A stretch of DNA of 62,007 nt. It comes from Hyphomicrobiales bacterium. Its GTDB lineage: Bacteria > Pseudomonadota > Alphaproteobacteria > Rhizobiales > Rhizobiaceae. This document shows, piece after piece, positions 49,491-58,923 of the stretch. The stretch lies in assembly GCA_900466575.1 (NCBI GenBank), contig UBMP01000010.1:1-62007 (forward strand), in the 5' to 3' direction. The notes below the pieces were generated by a model. It was not told where the DNA came from. It made no database searches and saw nothing but the letters and a program-made list of their open reading frames with translations. The position numbers and the translations under genes were made by a program. Numbering within the stretch: the first letter of the stretch is position 1; each line of letters opens with the position of its first letter.

Positions 49491-50354
49491 ATGTCCAGAA
49501 TTGCCTATGTCAACGGCCGCTATGTCCAGCATGCCGATGCCGCCGTTCATATCGAGGATCGCGGCTATCAGTTTGCCGACGGCGTCTATGAGGTCTGCGA
49601 AGTGCGCCATGGCATGATCGTGGACATGACGCGCCATCTCGACCGCCTCGGGCGCTCTCTATCGGAATTATCTATCGACTGGCCCATGGATCGCCGCGCG
49701 TTGACGCTGGTGATCAGGCAGGTGCTGCGCAAGAATGGCGTCACGAACGGGATGTTCTACATGCAGGTGACGCGCGGCGTCGCCAGGCGCGACCATGCCT
49801 ATCCTGCCCACGCCGTGAAGCCGTCCATCGTCATCACGGCGAAGAACACCGACCGCAAGGCGATCGACAAGAAGAATGCCGAGGGCATCCGCGCGATCAC
49901 CGTGCCGGACAATCGCTGGGATCGCGTGGACATCAAGACCGTCGGCCTTCTGCCCAATGCCATGGCGCGCCAGGCAGCGAAGGAAGCTGGTGCGCAGGAA
50001 GCCATCTATGTCGACGCGGAAGGCTATGTGACCGAGGGCGCGGCCACCAATGTCTGGATGGTGGGTGCAGACGGGATTATCCGCACCCGGCCCGCAGACC
50101 ACGGCATCCTGCGCGGGATCACGCGCACCACGCTCCTCGATATCGCGACAAAGGAAGGGATCAAGGTCCGCGAAGAACGCTTCACGGTCGAGGACATGCT
50201 GAACGCGCGCGAGGTCTTCATCACGGCCGCGACAAGTATCTGTTTTCCCGTCGTTTCCATCGATGGAAAGACGATAGGGAACGGTCATCCGGGTCTTGTC
50301 TCAAAGCAGATCAGAGAAGCCTTTTTCGACATTGCGGAAAAGACATTGATTTGA
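49491..50354 (+). CDS. dat: D-amino-acid aminotransferase
   Basis: A 287-residue fold-type IV PLP enzyme. K149 in the RVDIKTVGLLPN block is the cofactor lysine; HIEDRGYQFADGVYE near residues 20-34 and a TEGAATNVW block near 183-191 are the conserved family motifs. It resembles D-alanine aminotransferases more than the branched-chain enzymes, since it lacks the longer N terminus. It makes or uses D-amino acids for cell-wall or nitrogen metabolism. The ATG at 49491 was chosen because the frame upstream is antisense-like sequence inside ntrX. It lies 41 bases after ntrX and 99 before hfq. Confidence 0.85.
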   Translation: MSRIAYVNGRYVQHADAAVHIEDRGYQFADGVYEVCEVRHGMIVDMTRHLDRLGRSLSELSIDWPMDRRALTLVIRQVLRKNGVTNGMFYMQVTRGVARRDHAYPAHAVKPSIVITAKNTDRKAIDKKNAEGIRAITVPDNRWDRVDIKTVGLLPNAMARQAAKEAGAQEAIYVDAEGYVTEGAATNVWMVGADGIIRTRPADHGILRGITRTTLLDIATKEGIKVREERFTVEDMLNAREVFITAATSICFPVVSIDGKTIGNGHPGLVSKQIREAFFDIAEKTLI

Positions 50355-50453
50355 TACGAGTCTCCTATTGCCGCAAAAGTGAGGGTTTGCGGGGACATCA
50401 TTTCATTCCTAGCGGCGTCCTGAACGCCGGCACATAAGAAAGTAGCGGCGCAT

Positions 50454-50693
50454 ATGGCGGAACGTTCTCAGAACCTCCAGGACCTGTTTCTCAATACCGT
50501 CAGAAAGCAGAAGATTTCGCTGACGATCTTCCTGATCAACGGCGTGAAACTCACCGGTGTGGTAACCTCCTTCGACAATTTCTGCGTTCTTCTGCGCAGG
50601 GACGGTCATTCCCAGCTGGTTTACAAGCACGCGATCTCGACTATCATGCCCGGACAGCCCGTGCAGATGTTCGAAGGCGAAGACGCGGGCTGA
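50454..50693 (+). CDS. hfq: RNA chaperone Hfq
   Basis: A 79-residue Sm-like hexamer-forming protein that pairs small RNAs with messengers. The Sm1 motif ([16 protein letters not shown]) and Sm2 motif (YKHAISTI, ending in MPGQPVQ) are clear. It lacks the long disordered tail of E. coli Hfq, as in other alphaproteobacteria. Together with ntrX upstream and hflX downstream this is the normal rhizobial order. No strong Shine-Dalgarno precedes the ATG. Confidence 0.97.
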   Translation: MAERSQNLQDLFLNTVRKQKISLTIFLINGVKLTGVVTSFDNFCVLLRRDGHSQLVYKHAISTIMPGQPVQMFEGEDAG

Positions 50694-50768
50694 CGGATAA
50701 AAGCCATTACAGACGAATTTGACACGACCGACGCTGCCGGCGCGGAACACGATGTTCCGCGTGACGAC

Positions 50769-52085
50769 ATGCGCGCGCTTGTCGTCGTGCCGGTGTTGAA
50801 ACAGCCGCAGCCGAAAGGCGAGACGGCGACCACAGCACCCCGCAGCAACGAAGCAAAGCTGGAAGAGGCGATCGGGCTTGCCCGCGCCATTGATCTCGAG
50901 ATTGCCGGCGGCGTGATCGTCAGCGTCTCCCAACCGCGCCCGGCGACCCTGATGGGAACCGGCAAGGTGGAGGAGATCGGCGAGCTGGCGAAGGCCGAGA
51001 ACGCAGGACTGATCATCGTCGATCACCCGCTGACACCAGTTCAGCAGCGCAATCTCGAACGGGAATGGAAAGCCAAGGTCATCGACCGCACGGGCCTCAT
51101 TCTCGAAATCTTCGGCCGCCGCGCGTCCACCAAGGAAGGCACGCTGCAGGTCGAGCTGGCGCATCTCAACTATCAGAAGGGCCGGCTCGTGCGCAGCTGG
51201 ACCCACCTGGAACGCCAGCGCGGTGGTGCCGGCTTCATGGGCGGTCCGGGTGAAACGCAGATCGAAGCCGACCGCCGTATTCTGCAGGACAAGATCGTCA
51301 AGCTGGAACGCGAACTCGAACAGGTGCGCCGCACCCGTCAGCTGCACCGCGCCAAGCGCAAGAAGGTGCCGCATCCGATCGTGGCGCTTGTGGGCTATAC
51401 GAACGCCGGCAAGTCGACGCTGTTCAACCGGATCACGGGTGCCGGGGTTCTCGCCGAAGACATGCTGTTTGCGACGCTCGATCCGACGCTTCGCCGCATG
51501 AAGCTGCCGCAGGGCCGCACGGTCATCCTTTCCGACACCGTGGGTTTCATCTCCGACCTGCCGACCCATCTCGTCGCCGCCTTCCGCGCGACGCTGGAAG
51601 AAGTGCTGGAAGCCGATCTCATGCTGCATGTGCGCGACATGTCCGACCCGGACAATGCCGCGCAGGCCGGCGACGTCATGCGCATCCTGACCGACCTCGG
51701 CATCGAGGGACAGGAGGCGGAAGACCGCATTCTAGAGGTCTGGAACAAGATCGACCGGCTGGAGCCGGAGGCGCATGAGGCGATTGCCGACAAGGCTGCC
51801 GCGACCGCCAATGTCCGCGCCATTTCCGCCGTGACTGGCGAGGGCGTCGATGCCCTGCTGGAGGAAGTCAGCCACCGTATCTCCGGCGTGATGACCATGA
51901 CGACCATCGACATTGCACCTGAAAACCTCTCGCTTCTGCCGTGGCTGTATGCGAATGCCATGGTGGACGAGCGGCACGACCAGGAGGATGGGTCGGTCAG
52001 CCTCGATATCCGGATTTCGGAAGCTGGGGCCGCCGAGCTGGAGCGGAAGCTCGGGACGGTGAAGTCGAAGAAGGATGAGTGGTAG
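50769..52085 (+). CDS. hflX: GTPase HflX
   Basis: A 438-residue ribosome-associated GTPase that splits stalled or heat-damaged ribosomes. An N-terminal HflX domain with GTGKVEEI near residues 58-65 precedes a coiled coil (ADRRILQDKIVKLERELEQV) and the G domain, with G1 GYTNAGKST near 209-217, G3 DTVGF and G4 NKID. A C-terminal domain follows. The first ATG is 75 bases after the hfq stop, but the open frame continues in phase straight to that stop with a coding-like acidic stretch, so a longer protein using an ATA or ATT start is possible. Confidence 0.93.
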   Translation: MRALVVVPVLKQPQPKGETATTAPRSNEAKLEEAIGLARAIDLEIAGGVIVSVSQPRPATLMGTGKVEEIGELAKAENAGLIIVDHPLTPVQQRNLEREWKAKVIDRTGLILEIFGRRASTKEGTLQVELAHLNYQKGRLVRSWTHLERQRGGAGFMGGPGETQIEADRRILQDKIVKLERELEQVRRTRQLHRAKRKKVPHPIVALVGYTNAGKSTLFNRITGAGVLAEDMLFATLDPTLRRMKLPQGRTVILSDTVGFISDLPTHLVAAFRATLEEVLEADLMLHVRDMSDPDNAAQAGDVMRILTDLGIEGQEAEDRILEVWNKIDRLEPEAHEAIADKAAATANVRAISAVTGEGVDALLEEVSHRISGVMTMTTIDIAPENLSLLPWLYANAMVDERHDQEDGSVSLDIRISEAGAAELERKLGTVKSKKDEW

Positions 52086-52176
52086 GTCGCCTCGGCGACG
52101 ACTATCGGGTTGTTGTCCTGCGCCGCCAGTTCCATTCCTTCGTCCGAAATGAATCTTTTGCGATGAGGAGAGCAAG

Positions 52177-53016
52177 ATGGCGGGTCTTACGGAAACTGTA
52201 GCGGTCGTCACTGGTGGCGGCAGAGGCATTGGCCGGGAGATTGCCCTTCAACAGGCGCGGGAGGGTGCAAGGGTTGCTGTCATCTCGCGGACGGCCAAGG
52301 AGATTGACGAAACCGTTTCCATGATCGAGGCCGAGGGCGGTCGGGCCATCGCGCTGACGGCCGATGTTTCAGATTACGGCGCTGTCGAAAACGTCTTCGC
52401 GGCGATCGCCGACCAGCTGGGGGCCGTCGATCTCCTCGTGAACAACCACGGCTCCTTCAAGGCCTTCGGCCCAATCTGGGAATGCGATCCATCGACCTGG
52501 TGGCAGGATGTGGAGATCAACCTGCGTGGCAGCTTCCACACATGCCGCGCGGTATCGCCGATCATGCTGGCGCGTGGAAAAGGGCGGATCGTCAACCTTG
52601 TGGGTGGCGGAACAGGCAACAGCTTTCCCCACGGCTCAGGTTATGCGTCGAGCAAGGCCGCCATCATGCGGCTGACGGAATGCCTCAACGACACGACCGT
52701 CGGCAATAACGTGCGCGCCTTTGCCGTCGATCCTGGGCTGGTGCGAACCGCGATGACGGAAATGCAGCTCACATCGGAGGCGGGGAAGCGCTTTCTTCCC
52801 GGCATCCAGCAGCTCTTTGAAGACGGCATCAACGTGGAGCCCACGCGCGCCGCGCTTCTCATCGCAGATATTGCGGTCGGTCGGTTCGACGCGCTGGCCG
52901 GGCGCCTGCTGTGCGGCGTTGACGACCGCGATGTGCTTGAAAGCCAGATGGACATGCTGGTTGCGAGCGACGGGCGAGCCCTGCGCTTCACGGCGCTGGA
53001 GCAAAGGAAGCTCTAA
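52177..53016 (+). CDS. Short-chain dehydrogenase/reductase
   Basis: A 279-residue SDR-family oxidoreductase. The cofactor loop TGGGRGIG is at residues 12-19 and an NNHG motif near residue 88 stabilises the sheet. The catalytic pair Y-x3-K appears as YASSK near residues 157-161 with the serine about 14 residues earlier. NAD(P)-dependent reduction of a keto or hydroxy group is likely; the substrate is unknown. GAGGAGAG precedes the ATG. It is monocistronic and convergent with mazG. Confidence 0.88.
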   Translation: MAGLTETVAVVTGGGRGIGREIALQQAREGARVAVISRTAKEIDETVSMIEAEGGRAIALTADVSDYGAVENVFAAIADQLGAVDLLVNNHGSFKAFGPIWECDPSTWWQDVEINLRGSFHTCRAVSPIMLARGKGRIVNLVGGGTGNSFPHGSGYASSKAAIMRLTECLNDTTVGNNVRAFAVDPGLVRTAMTEMQLTSEAGKRFLPGIQQLFEDGINVEPTRAALLIADIAVGRFDALAGRLLCGVDDRDVLESQMDMLVASDGRALRFTALEQRKL

Positions 53017-53044
53017 TTCGGAGCGCCCGCCAGGGTGCCGCAGT

Positions 53045-53872
53045 CTAGGGGGCGTTTTTCAGCCCCTTCGCCTCCACCCAAAGCTCCTCCATCCGCTCCA
53101 GCGAAGCCTCAGCAATATCCTCGCCTGACGCTTCAAGAGACATTTCTATATATTTGAAACGCTTTCTGAACTTCGTGTTCGTCCCGCGCAACGCCATCTC
53201 CGGGTCGGCCCCGACATGCCTTCCGATATTGACGGTTGCAAAGATCAGGTCGCCGAGTTCGTCGGCGACTGCGGCTTGGTTTCCTTCCGCGAGAGCTTCG
53301 CGGAGCTCGCCGATTTCTTCCTCGATCTTGTCGAGGATGGGGGCGGCTTCCTTCCAGTCGAAGCCGACCTTGGCGGCTTTTTCCTGGATCTTCAGCGCTT
53401 CTGTGAGTGCAGGGAACGAGCGCTGAACGGAGCCGAGGAGGCCGTTGTTGGGTTCGACATAGCCGGCCTTGGCGCGGCGTTCGGCGCGTTCGCGCTTTTC
53501 CTCAGCCTTGATCTCATCCCACTGCGCCTTCACTGCGCCGGGCGTGTCGGCGTCGGAAACGGCGAAGACGTGCGGGTGGCGGCGGATCATCTTGCGGGTA
53601 ATGGCTTCCACGACATCGCCGAAGGAGAAAAGGCCTTTTTCCTCAGCCATTTGCGCGTGGAACACGACCTGTAAAAGGAGGTCACCCAGTTCCTCGCAGA
53701 GATCGCCCATGTCCTTGCGCTCGATGGCGTCGGCGACTTCGTAGGCTTCCTCGATCGTATAGGGCTTGATGGTCTCGAAATTCTGTTCGAGGTCCCAGGG
53801 GCAGCCGGTCACGGGGGTGCGGAGCGCCGCCATAATTTCGAGAAGGCGGGAGATGTCGCGCGAGGGTTCCAT
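53045..53872 (-). CDS. mazG: Nucleoside triphosphate pyrophosphohydrolase MazG
   Basis: A 275-residue house-cleaning enzyme that removes pyrophosphate from NTPs, including damaged ones. Two MazG repeats are visible: the first with EEAYEVADAIE and then DLCEELGDLLLQV near residues 36-70, and a second near 180-245. The acidic residues bind magnesium. I chose the ATG at 53872, since the GTG at 53887 adds five residues without a good ribosome site. It is 20 bases after the stop of the deaminase gene and probably shares its transcript. Confidence 0.92.
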   Translation of the reverse strand: MEPSRDISRLLEIMAALRTPVTGCPWDLEQNFETIKPYTIEEAYEVADAIERKDMGDLCEELGDLLLQVVFHAQMAEEKGLFSFGDVVEAITRKMIRRHPHVFAVSDADTPGAVKAQWDEIKAEEKRERAERRAKAGYVEPNNGLLGSVQRSFPALTEALKIQEKAAKVGFDWKEAAPILDKIEEEIGELREALAEGNQAAVADELGDLIFATVNIGRHVGADPEMALRGTNTKFRKRFKYIEMSLEASGEDIAEASLERMEELWVEAKGLKNAP

Positions 53873-53892
53873 GGAGTTTCCAGTCACGGGGA

Positions 53893-54486
53893 TCAGTTCA
53901 GCGGAATGGCGTTGGCGGACTTGCTGGATTGGTAGACGTTGGACAGACGGTCATATTCCGTCTTGATCCGGGCCGTCTGATCCTCAAGCGCTGCGCGCTG
54001 TGTCTCCGGCGAAGCGGCGACGAGATCGCCGAGATAGAAGCTCTTCCAGAAGGCGTTCTGGCGGTGATAGCCGCCGGCGTCGAGGCCGTAGAGTTCCTTC
54101 ATGATCTTCAGGTCATGCGGGATCGCGAAGGCGTCGCGGCTGTCTTCGTGGCTGTAGAAGTAATAGTAGTTGTCGAAGCCCGCCCAGGTGATCGCGGACA
54201 TGCACATGGTGCAGGGCTCGTGGGTGGAGAAGAAGATGAGATCCTTGGTGTTCTTCTCGCCGGGGCGTTCGTAGAACTGCTTCAGCGTGTGGACTTCGCC
54301 GTGCCAAAGCGGGTTTTCGATCTCGTTGTTCGTGCCAGCGATCACCAGCGAGAGGTCGGATTTCTTCAGGATCGCCGCGCCGAAAACCTTGGCTCCGCTA
54401 TTGACGCCCTTGTGTGTCAGCGGCAGGACGTCGTTTTCCATGACATCCAGCAGGCGGGCGGCAATGACCTCGGGCGCGTAATCCAT
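53893..54486 (-). CDS. Nucleoside deaminase-like zinc enzyme
   Basis: A 197-residue member of the cytidine-deaminase fold. The zinc site is H62-G-E64 and P91-C92-x2-C95; family members usually have HAE, and the middle residue here is glycine. After the core there is a Tyr-rich segment (NYYYFYS) and a C-terminal helical extension of about 80 residues that is unusual. It may deaminate a modified base, but the substrate is unknown. AAAGG lies 8 bases before the ATG at 54486. It lies directly upstream of mazG and divergent from cysG. Confidence 0.75.
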   Translation of the reverse strand: MDYAPEVIAARLLDVMENDVLPLTHKGVNSGAKVFGAAILKKSDLSLVIAGTNNEIENPLWHGEVHTLKQFYERPGEKNTKDLIFFSTHEPCTMCMSAITWAGFDNYYYFYSHEDSRDAFAIPHDLKIMKELYGLDAGGYHRQNAFWKSFYLGDLVAASPETQRAALEDQTARIKTEYDRLSNVYQSSKSANAIPLN

Positions 54487-54697
54487 CAAGCGATCCTTTC
54501 ACGGTTTTGAAGTGACTCGACGTTATTGAGCCATTTGGCCGCTGTAAATCACACTCACGCCGCACCGGGCGGATTTGCTCAGAAAGCTTTTGTTCGGGGC
54601 AAAGAAATATCCTCTGCACGCCGCATCCGCATTTCTGTTCCTTCCGGTTTTCGTGTCGAAAAGAGAAAATTCTGCCAAAGTCGAAACAGGCGCCTAC

Positions 54698-56134
54698 ATG
54701 ATTGCAAGAGAAGACCAGCTTTCGGTGTTTCCGGCCTTCTTCCGCGTAGCGGGGAAGGTGGCGCTCGTCTATGGCGAGGGCGACGAGGCTTATGCCAAGA
54801 CGCGGCTGCTTGCCAATACGCAGGTTGAGATCGTCGTCGCGGCGGACGCTCCTGAAAAGGCGTTTGCGGGTTTCATTGCAGCGCATGGCTTGCGCCTCGT
54901 ATCTCCCGATGAAGCAGATGCCTTGATGCATCGGGCCGTGCTGGTCTTCGCTGCAACCGGAAACGAGGCGGAAGATCGCGGGATCGTCGACCGTGCCCGT
55001 GCGTTGAAAATTCCGGCCAATGCGGTCGACCAGCCCGACTATTGCGATTTCTTCACCCCCGCGCTGGTGAACCGCGCGCCGCTCGCTGTGGCGATTGGCA
55101 CCGAAGGCGCTGGGCCGGTTCTGGCGCAGATGGTGCGCGCCACTGTCGACCAGATGCTTTCGCCTTCGCTCGGGCGGCTCGCACGTCTCGCGATAAAATA
55201 TCGCGAGCGCGTGGAACAAAAGATCCCCAAGGGCGTTTCACGTCGCGTGTTCTGGCGCCGGTTCTTTTCCGGCGCGGTTGCTGATGCCGTCGCAAACGGC
55301 AACGCAACGCTCGCCACGGCCGAGGCGGATCGTCTCCTGAGCGCCTCGGCCGGTTTACCCGGTCACGTCTGGCTTGTGGGTGCCGGTCCCGGCGCCGAAG
55401 ATCTTCTAACTTTGCGCGCGCAACGCGTCATGATGGAAGCCGATGCGATCGTTTACGATGCACTGGTTCCGCAAGCCGTGGTCGATATGGGCCGGCGTGA
55501 TGCTGAGCGCATTCCGGTCGGCAAGCGCAAGGGCTGCCATTCGAAGTCCCAGAACGAAATCAACGATCTGCTGGTCGAACTTGGCAAAGCGGGTAAGCGT
55601 GTCGTTCGTCTCAAGTCCGGCGATCCGTTGATCTTCGGCCGGGCGGCGGAAGAGATGGCGGCGCTGCGCGAAGCGGGCGTGACCTATGAGATCGTGCCCG
55701 GCATCACCTCGGCCTTTGCCGCTGCTGCGGATTTCGAACTGCCGCTGACTCTGCGCGGCGTTGCCTCCTCGCTCGTCTTCACCACCGGCCACGACATGAC
55801 CGGCGACGTCCTGCCCGACTGGGCGCGGCTCGCCGTTTCCGGCGCGACGATTGCCGTCTATATGGGCCGCACTGTGGCCGCCTCTGTTGCCGAACGCCTG
55901 ATTACCGGCGGCATGCCGCGCGAGACGACGGTTGCCGTGATCGAGAATGCCAGCCGCCGCGACGCGCGGCTTTTCCACGGCACGATTGCAGACCTGCCGA
56001 GCCTGCAGCATTTCGACGAACTGACCGGCCCGGTCATGGTTGTCATCGGCGAGGCGGTTGCCGGCGCCAATTTCGAGAAATCCACGCCGCTTGCCTTCGC
56101 AGCCCAGCGGCAGACAGTCTCCATGGGAGTTTGA
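54698..56134 (+). CDS. cysG: Siroheme synthase (CysG)
   Basis: A 478-residue multifunctional enzyme that makes siroheme from uroporphyrinogen III, the cofactor of the sulfite reductase encoded downstream. The N-terminal part is the dehydrogenase/chelatase domain with a non-standard Rossmann turn (VYGEGDEA near residues 23-30) in place of the usual GGG. The C-terminal methyltransferase domain begins at VWLVGAGPGAEDLL near 226 and includes VYDALV, RLKSGDP and GITSAFAA. The ATG at 54698 has ACAGG upstream; a longer frame to 54575 looks like leader. DUF2849 starts two bases after the stop. Confidence 0.93.
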   Translation: MIAREDQLSVFPAFFRVAGKVALVYGEGDEAYAKTRLLANTQVEIVVAADAPEKAFAGFIAAHGLRLVSPDEADALMHRAVLVFAATGNEAEDRGIVDRARALKIPANAVDQPDYCDFFTPALVNRAPLAVAIGTEGAGPVLAQMVRATVDQMLSPSLGRLARLAIKYRERVEQKIPKGVSRRVFWRRFFSGAVADAVANGNATLATAEADRLLSASAGLPGHVWLVGAGPGAEDLLTLRAQRVMMEADAIVYDALVPQAVVDMGRRDAERIPVGKRKGCHSKSQNEINDLLVELGKAGKRVVRLKSGDPLIFGRAAEEMAALREAGVTYEIVPGITSAFAAAADFELPLTLRGVASSLVFTTGHDMTGDVLPDWARLAVSGATIAVYMGRTVAASVAERLITGGMPRETTVAVIENASRRDARLFHGTIADLPSLQHFDELTGPVMVVIGEAVAGANFEKSTPLAFAAQRQTVSMGV

Positions 56135-56136
56135 AG

Positions 56137-56442
56137 ATGATCTACAAGGTTCTCACCGCCAACCGCCTCGGTGACGGCATTGCCGTCTGGCTGAACGCCA
56201 ATGGCGAGTGGACGACCGCGCTTCAGGACGCGCTGGTTGCGCGCCACGCGGAAGCCGAAGCCTCGCTGGAAGCCATCGGCAAGCGCGACTTCGCCGCCAA
56301 CAAGGTTCTTGACGTCAACCTCGTGGAAGTGGAAGAGAACGGCGAAACGATCCGCCCCATTCGCCTGCGCGAGCGCATCCGCGCCGAAGGCCCGACGGTC
56401 GGCTATGGCGAGAATGCCTATGCCCCGACGCGCGCTGCATAA
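56137..56442 (+). CDS. DUF2849 protein, sulfite reductase operon
   Basis: A 101-residue protein of the DUF2849 family, always found beside cysG and cysI in alphaproteobacteria as far as I recall. It begins with YKVLTANRLGDGIAVWL and is mostly mixed alpha/beta, without signal or membrane segments, so it is likely cytosolic. Its job is unknown; a role in siroheme or iron-sulphur delivery to CysI is a guess from context. GGGAG precedes the ATG by 7 bases, and it is translationally coupled to cysG. Confidence 0.8.
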   Translation: MIYKVLTANRLGDGIAVWLNANGEWTTALQDALVARHAEAEASLEAIGKRDFAANKVLDVNLVEVEENGETIRPIRLRERIRAEGPTVGYGENAYAPTRAA

Positions 56443-56515
56443 GAAATCCATACGCAATTCCGGACGGAAAGGTGCCTGAGGCTTTTCCCGGAATTGCTTG
56501 ATCTACGGAGACACC

Positions 56516-58186
56516 ATGTACCGTTACGATGAATTCGACCATGCCTTCGTGTCCGCGCGCGTCGCGCAGTTTCGCGACCAGGTGGAGCGGCGTTTGTCCG
56601 GCGAGATCGCCGAGGATGCGTTCCGCCCGCTGCGCCTGATGAACGGCGTCTATCTGCAGCTTCACGCCTACATGCTGCGCGTTGCGATTCCTTACGGCAC
56701 GCTGAATGCGAAGCAGATGCGGATGCTGGCGCATGTCGCGCGCAAGTATGACCGTGGCTACGGCCATTTCACCACGCGCCAGAACATCCAGTATAACTGG
56801 CCGAAGCTCTCCGACACGCCTGATATCCTGACGGACCTCGCCTCCGTCGAGATGCATGCGATCCAGACCTCGGGCAATTGCATTCGCAACGTGACAGCCG
56901 ATCATTTCGCCGGCGCTGCCGCCGATGAGGCCGCCGATCCGCGTCCGTATGCGGAAATCCTGCGCCAGTGGTCCTCCGTCCACCCGGAATTCTCCTTCCT
57001 GCCGCGCAAGTTCAAGATTGCCGTCACGGGCTCGGAACATGACCGTGCGGCGATCCAGGTTCACGATATCGGCCTTCAGCTGAAGAAGAACGACAAGGGC
57101 GAACTCGGCTTTGCCGTCTGGGTCGGCGGCGGGCAGGGGCGTACGCCGCTGCTCGCGAAGAAGATCCGCGACTTCCTGCCCGAGGAAGACCTGCTCTCGT
57201 ATACGACCGCCATTGTCCGCGTTTACAATCTCCATGGCCGCCGCGACAACAAGTACAAGGCGCGCATCAAGATCCTCGTCCATGAAACGGGCGTCGAGGA
57301 GCTGACGCGCCAGATCGAGGCCGAATTCGTGCATCTGAAGGATGGCGAGCTGAAGCTGCCCGATCAGGATATCGCAGCCATCACCGACTATTTCGCACCG
57401 CCGGCTCTGCCCGAACGTCCGGAGGGCTGGGCAAACCTGGCCGCCTGGAAGAAGGCGGACGAGGGCTTTGCGCGCTGGGTTCAGCAGAACGTGCATCCGC
57501 ACAAGAACCCGGACTACGCCTCCGTCACCATCTCGCTGAAGCCTATCGGCGGCATTCCGGGCGATGCCACCGACAGCCAGATGGACCTTGTCGCTGATCT
57601 CGCGGAAGAATACGCCTTCGACGAAATCCGCATCAGCCACGAGCAGAACATCATTTTCCCGCATGTGGCGATTGCCGATCTGGAGCCGCTTTATCGCGCC
57701 CTGCAGCCAGCCGGTCTCGGCACGGCCAATGCCGGCCTGATCACCGACATCATCGCCTGTCCGGGGCTGGACTATTGCGCGCTGGCCAATGCCCGCTCGA
57801 TCCCGGTCGCACAGGAGCTTTCGACGCGCTTCGGCTCGGCCGAGCGGCAGGCGGAAATCGGCGAACTCAAGATCAAGATTTCCGGCTGCATCAACGCCTG
57901 CGGGCATCACCATGTCGGCCATATCGGGCTTCTCGGCGTGGAGAAGAAGGGCGCGGAACTCTACCAGATCACGCTGGGCGGTTCGGCGGACGAGAATTCG
58001 TCGATCGGCGAGATCATCGGTCGCGGCTTCGAGCCGGAGAAGGTGACGGATGCGGTGGAGACCGTGGTCAACACCTACCTCGCCATCCGCAACGACGCCT
58101 CCGAGCGGTTCATCGACACCTATCGCCGCGTCGGCCCGCAGCCATTCAAGGACGCGCTTTACGGGCCGTCCTCCAAGGCCGCCTGA
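56516..58186 (+). CDS. cysI: Sulfite (or nitrite/sulfite) reductase hemoprotein
   Basis: A 556-residue siroheme enzyme that reduces sulfite to sulfide with six electrons. The two ferredoxin-like repeats are visible, with the substrate Arg/Lys motif TRQNIQYNW near residue 84. The iron-sulphur/siroheme ligands are C-x5-C in CPGLDYC and the C-x3-C of SGCINACGHHH. Its length and the lack of a cysJ gene suggest a ferredoxin- or flavodoxin-type electron donor. GGAG lies 6 bases before the ATG at 56516. It is in a cluster with cysG, DUF2849, DUF934 and fpr. Confidence 0.93.
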   Translation: MYRYDEFDHAFVSARVAQFRDQVERRLSGEIAEDAFRPLRLMNGVYLQLHAYMLRVAIPYGTLNAKQMRMLAHVARKYDRGYGHFTTRQNIQYNWPKLSDTPDILTDLASVEMHAIQTSGNCIRNVTADHFAGAAADEAADPRPYAEILRQWSSVHPEFSFLPRKFKIAVTGSEHDRAAIQVHDIGLQLKKNDKGELGFAVWVGGGQGRTPLLAKKIRDFLPEEDLLSYTTAIVRVYNLHGRRDNKYKARIKILVHETGVEELTRQIEAEFVHLKDGELKLPDQDIAAITDYFAPPALPERPEGWANLAAWKKADEGFARWVQQNVHPHKNPDYASVTISLKPIGGIPGDATDSQMDLVADLAEEYAFDEIRISHEQNIIFPHVAIADLEPLYRALQPAGLGTANAGLITDIIACPGLDYCALANARSIPVAQELSTRFGSAERQAEIGELKIKISGCINACGHHHVGHIGLLGVEKKGAELYQITLGGSADENSSIGEIIGRGFEPEKVTDAVETVVNTYLAIRNDASERFIDTYRRVGPQPFKDALYGPSSKAA

Positions 58187-58215
58187 GACAGACCCGGATC
58201 AGAAAGAACTGACGC

Positions 58216-58719
58216 ATGACGAAAATCTGGAAAGAAACCGGCTTTGTGGAGAACGATGCCTGGGCGCTGCCCGTCGAGGGCGAGGCATTGCCGGAGGGCG
58301 CGCGGCCGATCCTGGCGCTTGGGGAATTCCTCGAGCAGATGGAGGCCAGCAACGAAGGCGGCTTCGGCGTGCTGATCGCGCCCGCCGACGACGTGATAAA
58401 GCTTGCGCCATATCTGGAGCGTATTGCGCTCGTCGCGCTGGCGTTTCCGGCGTTCAACGACGGTCGCGCCTTCAGCCATGCCTCGCTTCTGCGCGGACGC
58501 CTGGGCTATGAGGGCAAGGTGAGGGCGGTTGGCGATGTTCTCATCGACCAGATCCCGCTGATGATCCGCTGCGGCATCGACAGCTTCGCCGTGAAGAACG
58601 CGACCGCCCTGAAGCGTCTCGCCGAGGGGAGACTGCCCGGAATCAGCCTTCACACCCAGCCTGCAGCCAAGGCTGCGAGGGCTGGGCAGGGGTTCAGCTG
58701 GCGCCGCAAGGCTTCGTAA
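58216..58719 (+). CDS. DUF934 protein, sulfite reductase operon
   Basis: A 167-residue protein of the DUF934 family, which regularly accompanies cysI. The conserved block FNDGRAFSHASLLRGRLGY near residues 77-95 and VRAVGDVLIDQI near 100-111 identify it. There are no cysteines for a cluster and no membrane segment. It has been labelled an oxidoreductase but I see no cofactor motif. It begins 29 bases after cysI and is probably cotranscribed. Confidence 0.82.
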   Translation: MTKIWKETGFVENDAWALPVEGEALPEGARPILALGEFLEQMEASNEGGFGVLIAPADDVIKLAPYLERIALVALAFPAFNDGRAFSHASLLRGRLGYEGKVRAVGDVLIDQIPLMIRCGIDSFAVKNATALKRLAEGRLPGISLHTQPAAKAARAGQGFSWRRKAS

Positions 58720-58923
58720 GTCGTCACCTTTGCCGCCACCCATTGATGCATATCAAATGCGGAATATGCGCTTGAGATACATTGAATGCGATAATGGCGG
58801 TAAAGCATTCCCCTAAGGGCGCGCTAAAAGAAACAACAGCGCTTCACCGGCGGCCGGAAATGTAATATTTGCCTCGCAAACTCAAGTTTGTCTGCGACGG
58901 GCTATCCCCGGATTGGATCAAGA

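Noticed and set aside
54575-54697. N-terminal extension of CysG from an upstream start
   Set aside because: The sequence lacks similarity to CysG and has no ribosome site; the ATG at 54698 gives the normal start.
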